Part shown: positions 1 through 15,216 of the stretch, in pieces
How the letters are laid out: each line of letters opens with the position of its first letter
Position numbering within the stretch: the first letter of the stretch is position 1
Source: Bigelowiella natans CCMP2755
Taxonomy: Eukaryota > Cercozoa > Chlorarachniophyceae
Reading direction: 5' to 3'
Assembly: GCA_000320545.1 (NCBI GenBank)
Contig: ADNK01000968.1
Span: forward strand, 1-37,500
DNA length: 37,500 nucleotides
Position numbers and translations under genes: made by a program
Notes under the pieces: generated by a model
Told to the model about the DNA's origin: nothing
What the model saw: the letters and a program-made list of their open reading frames with translations, nothing else
Database searches by the model: none

Positions 1-1056
1 GATGTTTTCTCGTAAGACTTTTTCGTATCCGGTACTCAAAACTTGAATCTTCTTTTGGGTATTTGGGTGTACCCACTTCTTACAGATTCCCCAGAAAAAT
101 GGGAACAATCTCGGTGCATTGACGATATAAAGTTTGCCTGAGAGGGATATTTGGTGAGTCAGAATTTCAATGAGATCGCAATTCAATCTCTTACCCATGG
201 TCTCTGGGTAGTATTGTTCATCAATCTTCGCACACTTTTGAATAAAGGCAAGTCCTGTAACATATTATTACTCGTCAGATTCCGAATGGAAAGAAGATAA
301 AACAACGTTGGCTAAATCACCGTGGCGATGCGACATAGAAAGCCCTGCAAGGTCAACGATACTGACGCTTTGGTGAACATCTTTCTTTAGTTTCTCCGCC
401 GAATCGAGGCAAAGCCTGTGTTGAGGGACGTTAACGAATGTGGTGCGCAGCACACATCAAATATCTGTGGAAACCGACCTTGCATTTTTTCCATCTGCCA
501 AATGTGGATGTGGATGAGGTCATCCACAGTCAGGTATTCCAGTACGGTAGGGTAATGGATCGTTCCAACCCGCTCGTAATAGATAGGGCGCCCTGATAGA
601 ACGTCAATTTGATTATCGTATTTCAAAGCTTGCATGGAAGTGTCTCTACCGTGCTTGTCGAATCCATGGTTTTTGCTTGAGATGAGCTTGTTGTAAGTTG
701 CCAACTGGAACAAGATAAAGAATCAATCCATCATGTTTAAAGTTTATCTCAAGACGCTACCTTTTCAGGTTCTTTGTCCAGAATGTGGTCAATATCGTTG
801 TCTTTTCTCCATTTCAAACAGTTGGTGTACATCTTGTAAGCAGCTTCAAGGTCGTAGTCTCTTGCCTTCAGAAAGCGGCGAAGAGTAATGTCCGTTCCCT
901 GTTCATTTTGAGTCACACTAAATGAGTCCCGAAACGCAGAGCAAACGCAGAGCAATCTTAACAGGGAATTACCCAAGGCACATTCTCGTCCTCTTTGAGC
1001 ATGCCCTTCAGCTGGGCTACAGCCTTAGCTTTGTCAGAACAGGCTCCAGCGGACAT
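1..1056 (-). CDS. Sec14-like CRAL-TRIO domain protein, C-terminus beyond left edge
   Basis: Probably a phosphatidylinositol/lipid transfer protein acting at membranes from the cytosol. The start ATG is at 1056 (protein begins MSAGACSDKAKAV). Exons (descending): 1056-973, 898-761, 704-650, 592 to about 454, about 415-321, 254-195, 137-1. The CRAL-TRIO N-terminal helix (LRRFLKARDYDLEAAYKMY) is followed by HGRPIYYERVG, SIVDLAGLSM and YYPETMGKLYIVNAPRLFPF, the classic Sec14 lipid-binding order. Splicing the 593-649 intron restores DKHGRPIYYE and splicing 138-194 restores PETMGKLYIVN; both are exact family patterns. Introns are 56-74 bp, GT-AG. The intron near 394-455 is ambiguous: donor and acceptor pairs 455/394 (62 bp) and 453/416 (38 bp) both keep frame. 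It is head-to-head with the acidic gene at 1396. The ortholog group within the Sec14 family cannot be told. Confidence 0.9.
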
Positions 1057-1395
1057 GGTGGTCTGAAGAACAAAGTTTAAGATGGAGACGGACAGTGACA
1101 GGGGTTGGTTTCTTTGTCGCGGCATGCAAAAGCACGCCTACGACCTAATAATTCTTACGACGGAACCTACAATTGCATGCCATTCCTCTCGAACATTCCG
1201 GAACTCACGCATCAAAAGTCGCCGTCAACCCCTCAGTTAAAGAGTTAAGGTTCGAATTTTGGGCGATATTTTGTTTCTAAGCCTCCCGCATAAATACCGG
1301 GATTCTATCGAATCCCGGGGCCTACACTGTAACCGCAGAAGCTCGTTTCCGACCCAGTGTTCGTCTGCTACACTCCTGCATATGGAGTAAACGCC
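1057..1395. promoter_or_regulatory. Shared divergent promoter region
   Basis: A 339-bp gap between two genes transcribed away from each other; promoters and 5' UTRs of both must lie here or overlap the first exons. No TATA box is obvious. It contains a perfect 9-bp inverted repeat (see 1297-1318). The regulatory role is inferred from position only. Confidence 0.45.
1297..1318. repeat. Perfect inverted repeat in divergent promoter
   Basis: Arms CCGGGATTC (1297-1305) and GAATCCCGG (1310-1318) are exact reverse complements around a 4-nt centre. It lies 78 bp before the ATG at 1396 and could be a dimeric factor site or a 5' UTR hairpin. Confidence 0.55.
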
Positions 1396-3255
1396 ATGTC
1401 GACGGAGGAGAAGGACGCAGAGAATGCGGCGGGGCCAGATGAAGGCAAGGACGTGGTCATCACTGTTCATAAGATCACTTTTGAAGGGTCAAATGCTGAC
1501 ACAAAACATACGAAGCCGAGTGAGAATCTGAGTAAGGAGCGTCGCAGGTTTTCAATTCACTCAAAGAAGATATTGAAGGACGTTGAGAATGTTAAGGCCA
1601 ATGATCAAATTGGAGAAAAGATCGAAGCTATGGATAAGAAACAGATGGAACTTAATCCTGCAGGGGCAGATGAGATTGATTCAGACGACGAATACGGGGT
1701 AGAGGAAGAGGCAGGAAAACGGAAACCAGAGGAGGAAAAAAAAGAAGATGACATTGACATGGAAGAAGTTATGCATAAAACTTTCATCTTCTGGGAGGCT
1801 ATGAAATGTGCAGCTAGGGGTAAAAAAATTCTGCTTTCATTTCTGAAAACGGGTGAGGTTCCCAATATACTTGATGAAAAAAAGCAAGAAAATGAAGAAA
1901 AAGACGAAGAAGAAGAAAAAGAAAAAATAAACGAGGACTATCTTGCGGAGGTTGCAGGGGATGGGCGAGAATGGGGAGGAGGTGAAAATAATGAGCAAAA
2001 GGATGTTGGTTTAAAGCTGCTTAATGATATTCCTCTCCGACACTGCCGAAAACGTCTAAAAGAAGAGCTCAAACTAACTACAAAAGCCCGAGTAGAGATG
2101 ACATGGCGTCTCGCGAATACGCTACAAGAAGTACGAATTGGTTCCAGAGAGCCTAACTTAGGATTAGCAATAGCTTGTTATGAAAGCTTGCTGGAGGTCT
2201 GTCCGGCAGACCATAGGTCTCGTAAAGCCATTCAAAATAGTCGAGACCTTGCGGAAGTTGCACTGAAAAATGAATATTCAGTGAAGAGAGCAGAGCTGGT
2301 GAACGTGGAGGAAAATCTAGCGAATTTAAAGTCCGATGGAAGTCTAGAAACTCTCGCATCTAAGAAAACAGACGTAACCGATGGTTTGGGACTGGGTGAT
2401 ATCAAGCTAATCGATATTTTGCCTGATATTGATATCCTGAAGTCTCAGGAATCGACGAAGTGTGTTGACAATGACAGCACCTTAGTGGTCAAGAGGAAAC
2501 AGGTGGGTTTCTTTAGTGACAATAAGAATAATGGGAAAAAGGGCCTGAACGCAAAGAAGTCGGGCAAACCTGCAGATAAGGACAGAGGAAATGGTAAGGA
2601 TCATACCATAATTATCAAAAACCATCACATGAGCAGCCCAAGTATTGACAATAAGATGGAAGATTTCGCCTCTCATCCGGATATGAAATTGTTGCAGTCG
2701 CGCAGCAAGCATCCACTAGTCTTAAAGGAAGGAGATGGTGGAAGCATTGGGTCATTAGGTTCTCCAAATGGCCAGGGAGTAAATTATTCCGACGACGCGT
2801 TGATGAACACAGAAACACGAATATCGCGAGACATATTAGACACCAAGTCCCCCACAGATGATAGAAGTGGAATGAATCTTCTCCCTCCTCAAGAAAGAGG
2901 GGGAATAGGAGATCCCACACATTCGGAGAAGAGTATAATGAATAGTGAGAACACTGCAGCTCGTCAGGGTAGCAATAGCCACAGCCACCAGGAGGGTATC
3001 GATCCTTTCGGTCGACAGAATAATACGGAGCAAAACTTACTGAAGGATGAAGCAAGTAGCAACAAAGTCGAAAACAGGGACACTGCGCTGGATATTTCCC
3101 AACACAATGCACCAAATGATGTTGGCTCGCAAATAGGAGGTCAAGCAGGAGAATATGATGCTGTAGAACAAAACGAAGTGCTTAGCGAGTTAGGAGCGAG
3201 GTCGGAAATGTCACAAGCTGCGTTACCTCTCCCCGACCCAGATAATCAAGTTTAA
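1396..3255 (+). CDS. Acidic, low-complexity protein of unknown function
   Basis: A single-exon 619-residue open frame. The chosen start is the first in-frame ATG (MSTEEKDAENAAG); the frame is open a little further upstream but without an ATG. The protein is Glu/Asp/Lys-rich: an acidic block near residues 90-125, a second Glu/Lys run near 160-180, then a more ordered helical stretch at about 230-275 (MTWRLANTLQEV then LAIACYESLLEVCP) with the look of one tetratricopeptide-like helical pair. The C-terminal half is polar and probably disordered (Ser/Asn/Gln-rich, HSHQEG, NAPNDVG). I recognise no named family. An acidic protein with TPR-like helices recalls histone chaperones of the NASP type, but conserved landmarks are too few to say so. 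No signal peptide or membrane segment is seen. Convergent with the LUC7-like gene downstream. Confidence 0.75.
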   Translation: MSTEEKDAENAAGPDEGKDVVITVHKITFEGSNADTKHTKPSENLSKERRRFSIHSKKILKDVENVKANDQIGEKIEAMDKKQMELNPAGADEIDSDDEYGVEEEAGKRKPEEEKKEDDIDMEEVMHKTFIFWEAMKCAARGKKILLSFLKTGEVPNILDEKKQENEEKDEEEEKEKINEDYLAEVAGDGREWGGGENNEQKDVGLKLLNDIPLRHCRKRLKEELKLTTKARVEMTWRLANTLQEVRIGSREPNLGLAIACYESLLEVCPADHRSRKAIQNSRDLAEVALKNEYSVKRAELVNVEENLANLKSDGSLETLASKKTDVTDGLGLGDIKLIDILPDIDILKSQESTKCVDNDSTLVVKRKQVGFFSDNKNNGKKGLNAKKSGKPADKDRGNGKDHTIIIKNHHMSSPSIDNKMEDFASHPDMKLLQSRSKHPLVLKEGDGGSIGSLGSPNGQGVNYSDDALMNTETRISRDILDTKSPTDDRSGMNLLPPQERGGIGDPTHSEKSIMNSENTAARQGSNSHSHQEGIDPFGRQNNTEQNLLKDEASSNKVENRDTALDISQHNAPNDVGSQIGGQAGEYDAVEQNEVLSELGARSEMSQAALPLPDPDNQV

Positions 3256-4260
3256 CAAACCAGAGTTAATTAGCACTGTTAAATGCGAACTCACGTGAGC
3301 TTATATCAAACATTTACCGGAGCGAGCGCGTTCCAGTGGTGCCTAGCTTTCGTGCGTGCGGATGATCGTACTTATGCTCTCTTTCAAACTTAAGTAATTG
3401 CTTGTAGTACGTTAAAATCGCAACTGACTGCTATAGACTGCTATGCCGTATGAAACTCCAACAACCGCACACACAGCAGGTACGATCTTAACAAGACATT
3501 GATGGAAGTCTGCAAGGCCTGCGCACATCGCACGTGCGAGACATTTATTATGTCCATGCAAACTGCTGCAAAGCTAGGCCTGCGCACGCTGATCGCAATG
3601 ATCGCACTCATCGCTCATTGCGTGTCATGCGCAATGCAGCGAGTTCCATTGCTGTATGTCTCTAGAGCTGTATGTATATGCGATGCACTCGCATTGCTGT
3701 ATAGCTGGCAGCGGCGGCCTGTCATCGCACCAGCACATCGTGCACGCACTTAGCAGGCGCCTACTCTGGCACAAAATCAGAGTTCATAGCATCATACACG
3801 TGAGACGAGTGTAGCTAATAAACAGTGTGCTGTGCCATATAACTGACACATGGTACATATGCATTTGTGTTCGTGTGCTTGACCGGATACGATGAGCAAT
3901 TGAAAAAATGCAATTTGATTTATATTGTCATGCATCGCATATCGTCTGCTAATAATATTATCTATGTATACACATATATATACAGCGTACATATGTGCTG
4001 CAGAGCCATTGCCCGGTTACATCTAGACATACGTAATGTGTACATCGCATGCTCGATCGATCGTTCAGTGCATTGAATTATTGCATGTACGATCAAACAT
4101 ATATTGCCAGGTTAAAAACAGCACACATCGAATTACTAAGAGTAAAAAATTTCACATGAAAGTTGCTCATTGGCCAGGCGCTGGCGTTGTCTAGTTGTTG
4201 CTGTTCGGGTGCAAATCGGGATGCGTTAAAAAGCATATAGTTTACATTGCTAATCGCCGC
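3256..4260. other. Convergent intergenic region (3'-3'), about 1 kb
   Basis: No convincing gene on either strand; short open frames are not supported by family resemblance or codon pattern. The region is rich in overlapping GCGATGC, ATCGCA and ATGCAT words, including TGCGATGC at 3679 and GCATCGCA at 3932, and an A/T-rich stretch near 3940-3990. The 3' UTRs of both flanking genes probably lie at its edges. Confidence 0.6.
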
Positions 4261-5590
4261 TCACCGTGATCGTGAACGTGATCGATCCCTTCGGCGCCTT
4301 CTACTATCTCGATCGCGATCCCTAGACCTGTCACGTTCCCTAGATCTATCACGACGTCGATCTCTGTCACGATCTCGATCCCTTCGATCACTGTCCCTCC
4401 TCCTGCGGCCTCGACTGCGATCACGATCTCTGTCCCTACGCCTGCTCGAACGGCCTCGATCACGGTCTCGTCTATCATTATCTCGTCCTTCCTCATGAGG
4501 CCATGGAGGGCGTGGCCGGGATTTTCCTTCGAGCTTCTGCTTCAGCTCTTTGTGAAAGTCCCGGCACTTCTTCCAACCTTGGTATTGTTTTCCAGCGTAG
4601 AGTGACTTCAGTCGTGACTCACTGTCTGTGTTGCTCATGAGCACACCAGCCACCTCGCACACGATCATAACGCGATTCGGGTTGCGATTGTCATCGGGTT
4701 TCCTCATGATATCTGCAGCGCTTCCTTTGAGAGTCTCAACACGGGTTGAAAGTGCCTGTTTAAGAGAATGAATCTCATTTCGTTCAGACATCTAATATAT
4801 GAGCGAAATAATCTACCTGAGCTTGTTCTACGTCGCCTTGCTCCCCTAGCTCCTCGGCCTTCTTGCTTAAATTCTCTATTTCCACCTGAATTTCGCCCAA
4901 CTTTTTTGCCTCTTCCTCGGTCAGTTTCTTTGGTTCATTTTTTGCCTTTTGCTCCATGGCGATCCTCTCCTATCGTATTAATTCGTTTTATATGGTGTGT
5001 GCCGTTGAACCAAGCATAGTGTGCCCCTCGGTATGTGAAAATTGATATTTTTTTACAATAATAATCAAGTTCTGAGCACCTTGAGCTTTACAATCTTGCG
5101 ATCGCAGTCGTCGATAAGTCTTCTTAGGAGATCAAGAGTGTCCCATTGATACGGGTACTATCGTTTCAAGAATATGACATCAATATTAATCATTTTTTAT
5201 CTCATGCGAGGTGATTGAACCATATCAGACCTTGTCTTTCTGTTCTTGTGGTAAAGCTTCCCATTCATCCTTTGCACGGAGATCGTAAACTTTCTCGTAG
5301 ACTTCTGGTATCTCCGACTTCGTGTTCTTGAACAATTCATGGGGGCGAATCCCCACTAGAAAGTGCTTGCAGACGTCGTCATCCCAGAAGTGACGCTGCA
5401 TCTTTTCCTAAAATGTAGAAAGAACCAGTTTTCACAAGAACAGGAATTAAGCCACGGTGCCTACGAACGAACCCTTACATCCAGTCTACATATTAATGCC
5501 CGAAATTGGCGACCCAATTACCCGTTCTTCGAAGCTAGCATTACGCTCCTTGCCCATAAGCTGGTCTAAGAGAGCTCGTTGCGCATCCAT
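4261..5590 (-). CDS. LUC7-like U1 snRNP splicing factor with eroded zinc fingers and RS/RD tail
   Basis: LUC7 proteins sit in U1 snRNP and help choose 5' splice sites. Exons (descending): 5590-5522, 5407-5231, 5157-5080, 4969-4817, 4755-4261; introns 61-114 bp, GT-AG; 323 residues. The start MDAQRALLDQLMG is the family N-terminus. Then follow VCKHFLVGIRPHELFKNTKS (zinc-finger-1 region), LIDDCDRKIVKLK, a coiled coil ending EELGEQGDVEQAQ, and VCEVAGVLMSNTD through GKQYQGWKKCRD (zinc-finger-2 region). The tail from about residue 225 is Arg/Asp/Ser repeats (RDRDRDR, RSRSRSR), typical of LUC7L. Odd: finger 1 keeps only its first Cys (CPH is RPH, and the distal Cys/His are Val/Tyr), and finger 2 likewise keeps only its first Cys. 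All exons are open and in phase, so this looks like a diverged functional paralogue rather than a pseudogene. Divergent from IFT80. Confidence 0.9.
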
Positions 5591-5867
5591 CGTGAAAGGA
5601 TCAGCTTGGGTTGAAAGCTTTCGATTATGCAGTAGATTTCGTTGGTGCGACAAGGAAACACAGAGTATCTGAGAGATCAGAAATCCCCACTTCCGCAAAA
5701 CATGATGAGAGCGCCATTTTGAATTGCGACTTGAAGATGAGCTGTAGTTTCTTGTCGCAGGATCTAAAATAGGTCAACTGCTCAGGAGGAGGCGCGAGCG
5801 TTTCAAACACCCAAACGTCTTCCCTCTCTCATCTCCCCGCCCCTCCTCACCCCCAGTTGGTAAAGGA
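5591..5867. promoter_or_regulatory. Divergent promoter between LUC7-like gene and IFT80
   Basis: A 277-bp gap between start codons of two oppositely transcribed genes. The IFT80 side has a pyrimidine-rich run (about 5820-5855, CTCTC and CCCCTCC) just before the ATG, probably leader or initiator. No defined site is recognised. Confidence 0.45.
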
Positions 5868-11727
<5,860 letters not shown>

Positions 11728-12693
11728 ACGCAGGATGTGCAACTTGAAGGATGTAAGGAAATATTTTCACCCGCCGAAGTGAGTAGTTGCGCTCTGACGA
11801 AGAATCTGATTTATAGAAGCGCTGTCTTAGGTTAACCATGCATAGCTTATAAGAATACATTCACATGCCTAGACTCACGTTAAATTCATCATTGTCTTTG
11901 ATGCAATGATCGAGCATGAACGGATGCCTGCACGTTACTACGCCACTGCGACAATGTATGAGACGGATGTAATGAAGTGTTTAAATTTTTTCAATGGTCA
12001 TCCTGATATATGTAGCTGCGACAATGAATGAATGCGTACGTATGGAGAGATGTGCTCATCAAAGCGTGGCCGCGCCAGCTGGTAGGCTAGCTAGCTGTGT
12101 CATGCATGGCCGGCGCAGTCACAGCCGCCCGCACGTGCGTGCAGTACGATACCTACAGCGTACATATAGCCACAATGTCATAGCTAGATAAGATAATAAT
12201 TAACACTAGTACTGTGCATCGCATGATATGCGATGCGAAAAAATGTCATCTTCTGACTTTTGCAAAACATATGCGCTAGGCGTACGGTGCGTGTGCGATT
12301 GATGACATGCACACTACTGCTTCCCCAATTCAGTGAGCGCTGCTACAGCCCCCGCTTTGCCACAGCTACATTGCTAGCTACATGTAGATTAGTTATAGGA
12401 TGACGACCACAGCTAGCACAGCATGTGAAGAGTGAGGTCGTGTTGCATCATCACGTTCCACATCAACGAGATCTTCTTGATACATGTTTGCCAAACTCTG
12501 CAAAGCAATGTGAACACGATTAACTTAAGCTAATTGACATGCTGTGACCTCTGTCGTGCTGTGCACAGCTGTGTGATAGCATATGCATCCAATAGCCCAT
12601 AAGGCACGTGTGCAAATGACTTTCAAAGTTTAAGGCTCACACGTAAGAACTTCTTCCACATAGTGTGATGTGCTCATGAACACACACGAAGAA
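11728..12693. other. Convergent intergenic region, about 1 kb
   Basis: No supported gene. Contains GCTAGCTAGCT-type palindromic runs (about 12084-12095), a strong inverted repeat at 12216-12236, and CCACAGCTAGCACAG (12407-12421), which recurs exactly at 14558-14572. The 3' UTRs of IFT80 and the secreted protein gene probably lie at its margins. Confidence 0.6.
12216..12236. repeat. Inverted repeat built from the intergenic word GCATCGCA
   Basis: Arms GCATCGCAT (12216-12224) and ATGCGATGC (12228-12236) are exact reverse complements around GAT. The same words occur singly in other intergenic regions of this window. Confidence 0.7.
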
Positions 12694-13590
12694 CTAAGCG
12701 CAGCAACAGGATTTTTTGGCGTCGCAGTCAGAAGTACGAGCCCCAGCAGGACAGTTCGCAACATCGTCCATAGGAGCTGGGCAGCAGAATTCGTGAGGAC
12801 CGGTGCAAGAGCTCTTGTCGGTAGCATAATGAGGTGCGCGGGATCGGCTGAAGTACGTGCGTTCCCATTTCTTTACTTTCTCCGTGCCGCAGGACATGAC
12901 TTGATCGTTGTCGCACACTGGGGGAGGTCTGAAGACGTCACGGAAAGCGGTAATGTTCTTAATCACTTTGAAATCTCCGTACAAAATGCTGCCTGCCTTG
13001 ACTTTGGTATCACCGGGAACGGAATAATCAATACGGTGTGTGATGATATCGGTTGTGTTATCTGGGTTTGTCTTGCGAGTGATGTAGTAAGTGTAGTCAA
13101 TGCCAATCTTAGCGATAGGGATTTGAGTTGTTTGACTCCATACCTCTGCACCCTTTACTGTATTGTTGAATAGTTCTGTAGTGTCTTTCTTGCCGAGGTA
13201 TTTCACTTTTGTAAACAGGCCACTTTTTTGCGCGATATCCCATTGTTTAAGATCGGGCACATCTGTACCGTCACCAGAATAGCAGCAATCAACTGAATCA
13301 CAGTTTATGTAGTAAGTACCCGATCCCACAGCTCCGTAAGGATATTTGAAACCACCGTCGACCTCGATCTTGATGCAGTTATCAGCCCCATAATCGAAAA
13401 TGTGAGCTTGCATGCAGGTCTCTGATGTCTTCTTGCAGTCCTCATAGAGGTACGACTCTTTACCGACCGCACCGGCCATTCCATCTCCAGTGGATTGAGC
13501 CACCCATGCCTGAGCAAGATGGGGTGGAGTTGGGTCCGATCGAGTCGGTAAGGCCAAAGAGAAGGCAGCGATAGCGGAAAGAAGCATCAT
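12694..13590 (-). CDS. Secreted cysteine-rich protein, unknown family
   Basis: A single-exon, 298-residue protein. The start at 13590 gives a signal peptide: MMLLSAIAAFSLALP with likely cleavage near residues 15-20. The mature protein has many paired Cys (DCKKTSETC, NCDSVDCCYSGDG, CCPAPMDDVANC) and a C-terminus ending CCCA, suggesting a disulfide-bonded extracellular or vesicle-lumen protein. It has N-glycosylation sequons (NNT, NNTT-like, NIT) and a central beta-like stretch with many Tyr/Thr (IGIDYTYYITRK, THRIDYSVPGD). No membrane segment follows the signal. I cannot assign a family; the well-ordered composition argues for a real conserved gene. No intron is seen, in contrast to most neighbours. 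It points in the same direction as the acyltransferase gene upstream of it. Confidence 0.82.
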   Translation of the reverse strand: MMLLSAIAAFSLALPTRSDPTPPHLAQAWVAQSTGDGMAGAVGKESYLYEDCKKTSETCMQAHIFDYGADNCIKIEVDGGFKYPYGAVGSGTYYINCDSVDCCYSGDGTDVPDLKQWDIAQKSGLFTKVKYLGKKDTTELFNNTVKGAEVWSQTTQIPIAKIGIDYTYYITRKTNPDNTTDIITHRIDYSVPGDTKVKAGSILYGDFKVIKNITAFRDVFRPPPVCDNDQVMSCGTEKVKKWERTYFSRSRAPHYATDKSSCTGPHEFCCPAPMDDVANCPAGARTSDCDAKKSCCCA

Positions 13591-14220
13591 CTTCTACGGG
13601 TAGGCTAGTAGTCTAGGAGGATGAACTCTGTTCGCTGTTGCGTGAAAGTTGATGTAACGCCTTAACTGCTTGAACTTCATTGCTTGGGTTTTAGTTCATG
13701 TCGCTTCATCGAATTCTAATGAATTTGTGATATTTTCGCATGATCGCCGACATTGCCGGCAAAGCAACCGCATTCATCAAGATTCAAGATGGACATGATT
13801 TTCGTTTCAGACACGCATTTGGATGCAAACTAGACCCAGATCTTGTCAAATCAGTCGAAACGCGCGCACCGGATGCACATCTTTGCACGCATGGCCAAAA
13901 CAGGCGAAAAAAATTTTCGCGACAAGAAATGAGAAAATGACAAATTGGAAAGGAAGGAAAAAAACATGAGCGATCAAGTGGGATGTGTTGCCGGCAAAAA
14001 TATTTCCAAAATGGGAACCCAAAAAACCCATTGTCGGGCCTGTTGGCACGTGCTCATTCCAGACACCCACACAAACGCGCTCTCGTGATGCCCTTGCAAG
14101 CAACCCCAGGCACCTGATGTCATCGACATGTCACCCGGTCATCATCCTTCCCCACACTTGGTGGTCAAACAAGTTGTCGATCCTGTTCCGGTGCATTGCA
14201 CGCCGTTCGTGTGAGGAGCA

Positions 14221-14345
14221 CGTGTGTTGTGTCCAGGTGTGGCAACACGTGTTCAGAACACATGCTGCTGCAATGTGGTTGATGTCGACAGCACACGTTC
14301 CAAACACATGCTGCAGTCACGTTTTCGACAATGTGGCAAAGACGT
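14221..14345. repeat. Degenerate short repeats (AACACATGCTGC, CAATGTGG)
   Basis: AACACATGCTGC occurs at 14257 and 14303, CAATGTGG at 14271 and 14329, with GTGGCAACACGTG and GTGGCAAAGACGTG as further partial copies. It looks like a decayed tandem or a cluster of short sites. Confidence 0.5.
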
Positions 14346-14676
14346 GCAACATCGGGAAGGCCATGTGTCGCCACACAGAGCTAGCACCAACTCTGGGTGC
14401 CACACTGTGGCACACTTGCAATTTGTTCTTGTCGCGCCTTCGGTTCGCAGCGCCATGTTCTGCACTGCTAGCTAGCTAGACTGGGAGCTTCGATCGCAGC
14501 CCTGAACACGACAGCACGATGGCGGAGATTTGATGAAATGTGTGATCATCAGAGGAGCCACAGCTAGCACAGTGCCGTCGTCGCCGGCCGATTGCGCTGG
14601 CTAGCTAGCTAGCTGGCACGTGCTAGTGTGCGTGGCATCTGTAGATCTGCTAGTCTGCGATTTGCATGTAGTCTAG

Positions 14677-14678
<2 letters not shown>

Positions 14679-14715
<37 letters not shown>
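14679..14715. repeat. GT microsatellite
   Basis: About eighteen GT units in intergenic DNA. Confidence 0.92.
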
Positions 14716-14716
<1 letters not shown>

Positions 14717-15216
14717 CCCATGCTAGCCTGCATGGGGTGACCCGACACGCTGTCATGCTCCAAGGCTGTGGTGACGCTTCTCACAGCGCCTCCCCATGCG
14801 AAAAGCCCTGCCTGCGTGTTAGCCACAAATGCAATGCTAGAATGCGGCCGTCTAGCTGTGTGCACACATGCTTGACGCGCTAAGCGGCCCGCACAGCTCT
14901 GGTGTCGCGATCCACAATGCTAGAATGATGTGTAGCAAACGAGCGACGTGCACGCAACATGCTCTTGTCTGTAAGCAAGCATGCCAGAATCAGCACCAGG
15001 CAGCATGTAATCAGCTACAATTAGCCTTCCTAGCTTCCGAAACTTAGTCTGTTATCTTCATCTAACCATGTTGATAATTGAGGATCTACTAATGACAAAT
15101 TATTGTTGTAATTATGTGCGATAGTCCTTCTGAAAGTTGGCTCTATCTTGGTTTATTTGTTACGATGTACAATGCAGATAACACCATTTCGTGATGGTAG
15201 GTGCCAATCCGGCAAA

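Larger units (their letters stand above)
13591..15216. other. Intergenic region with repeats, no gene supported
   Basis: About 1.6 kb between two minus-strand genes. It holds the promoter of the secreted-protein gene at its left end, a degenerate repeated block at 14221-14345, TAGCTAGC runs near 14470 and 14600, a GT microsatellite, and ATGCTAGAAT twice (14834, 14917). Open frames here (for example 13740-13940) lack any coding character. Confidence 0.55.

Noticed and set aside
2615-3115. 166-residue open frame antisense to the acidic gene
   Set aside because: Shadow of a long sense frame; no start context or family resemblance.
1396-3255. NASP/Hif1 histone chaperone assignment
   Set aside because: Acidic tracts and one TPR-like pair are not enough; the family's conserved helices were not recognised.
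3256-4260. tRNA or snRNA genes in the intergenic gaps
   Set aside because: Looked for tRNA A/B box pairs and cloverleaf-like symmetry in the larger gaps and found none that I could support by eye.
13740-14479. Several short open frames in the gap between the secreted protein and the acyltransferase
   Set aside because: Biased Cys/His/Arg composition from GTG/CAC-rich DNA; overlapping frames equally open on both strands.
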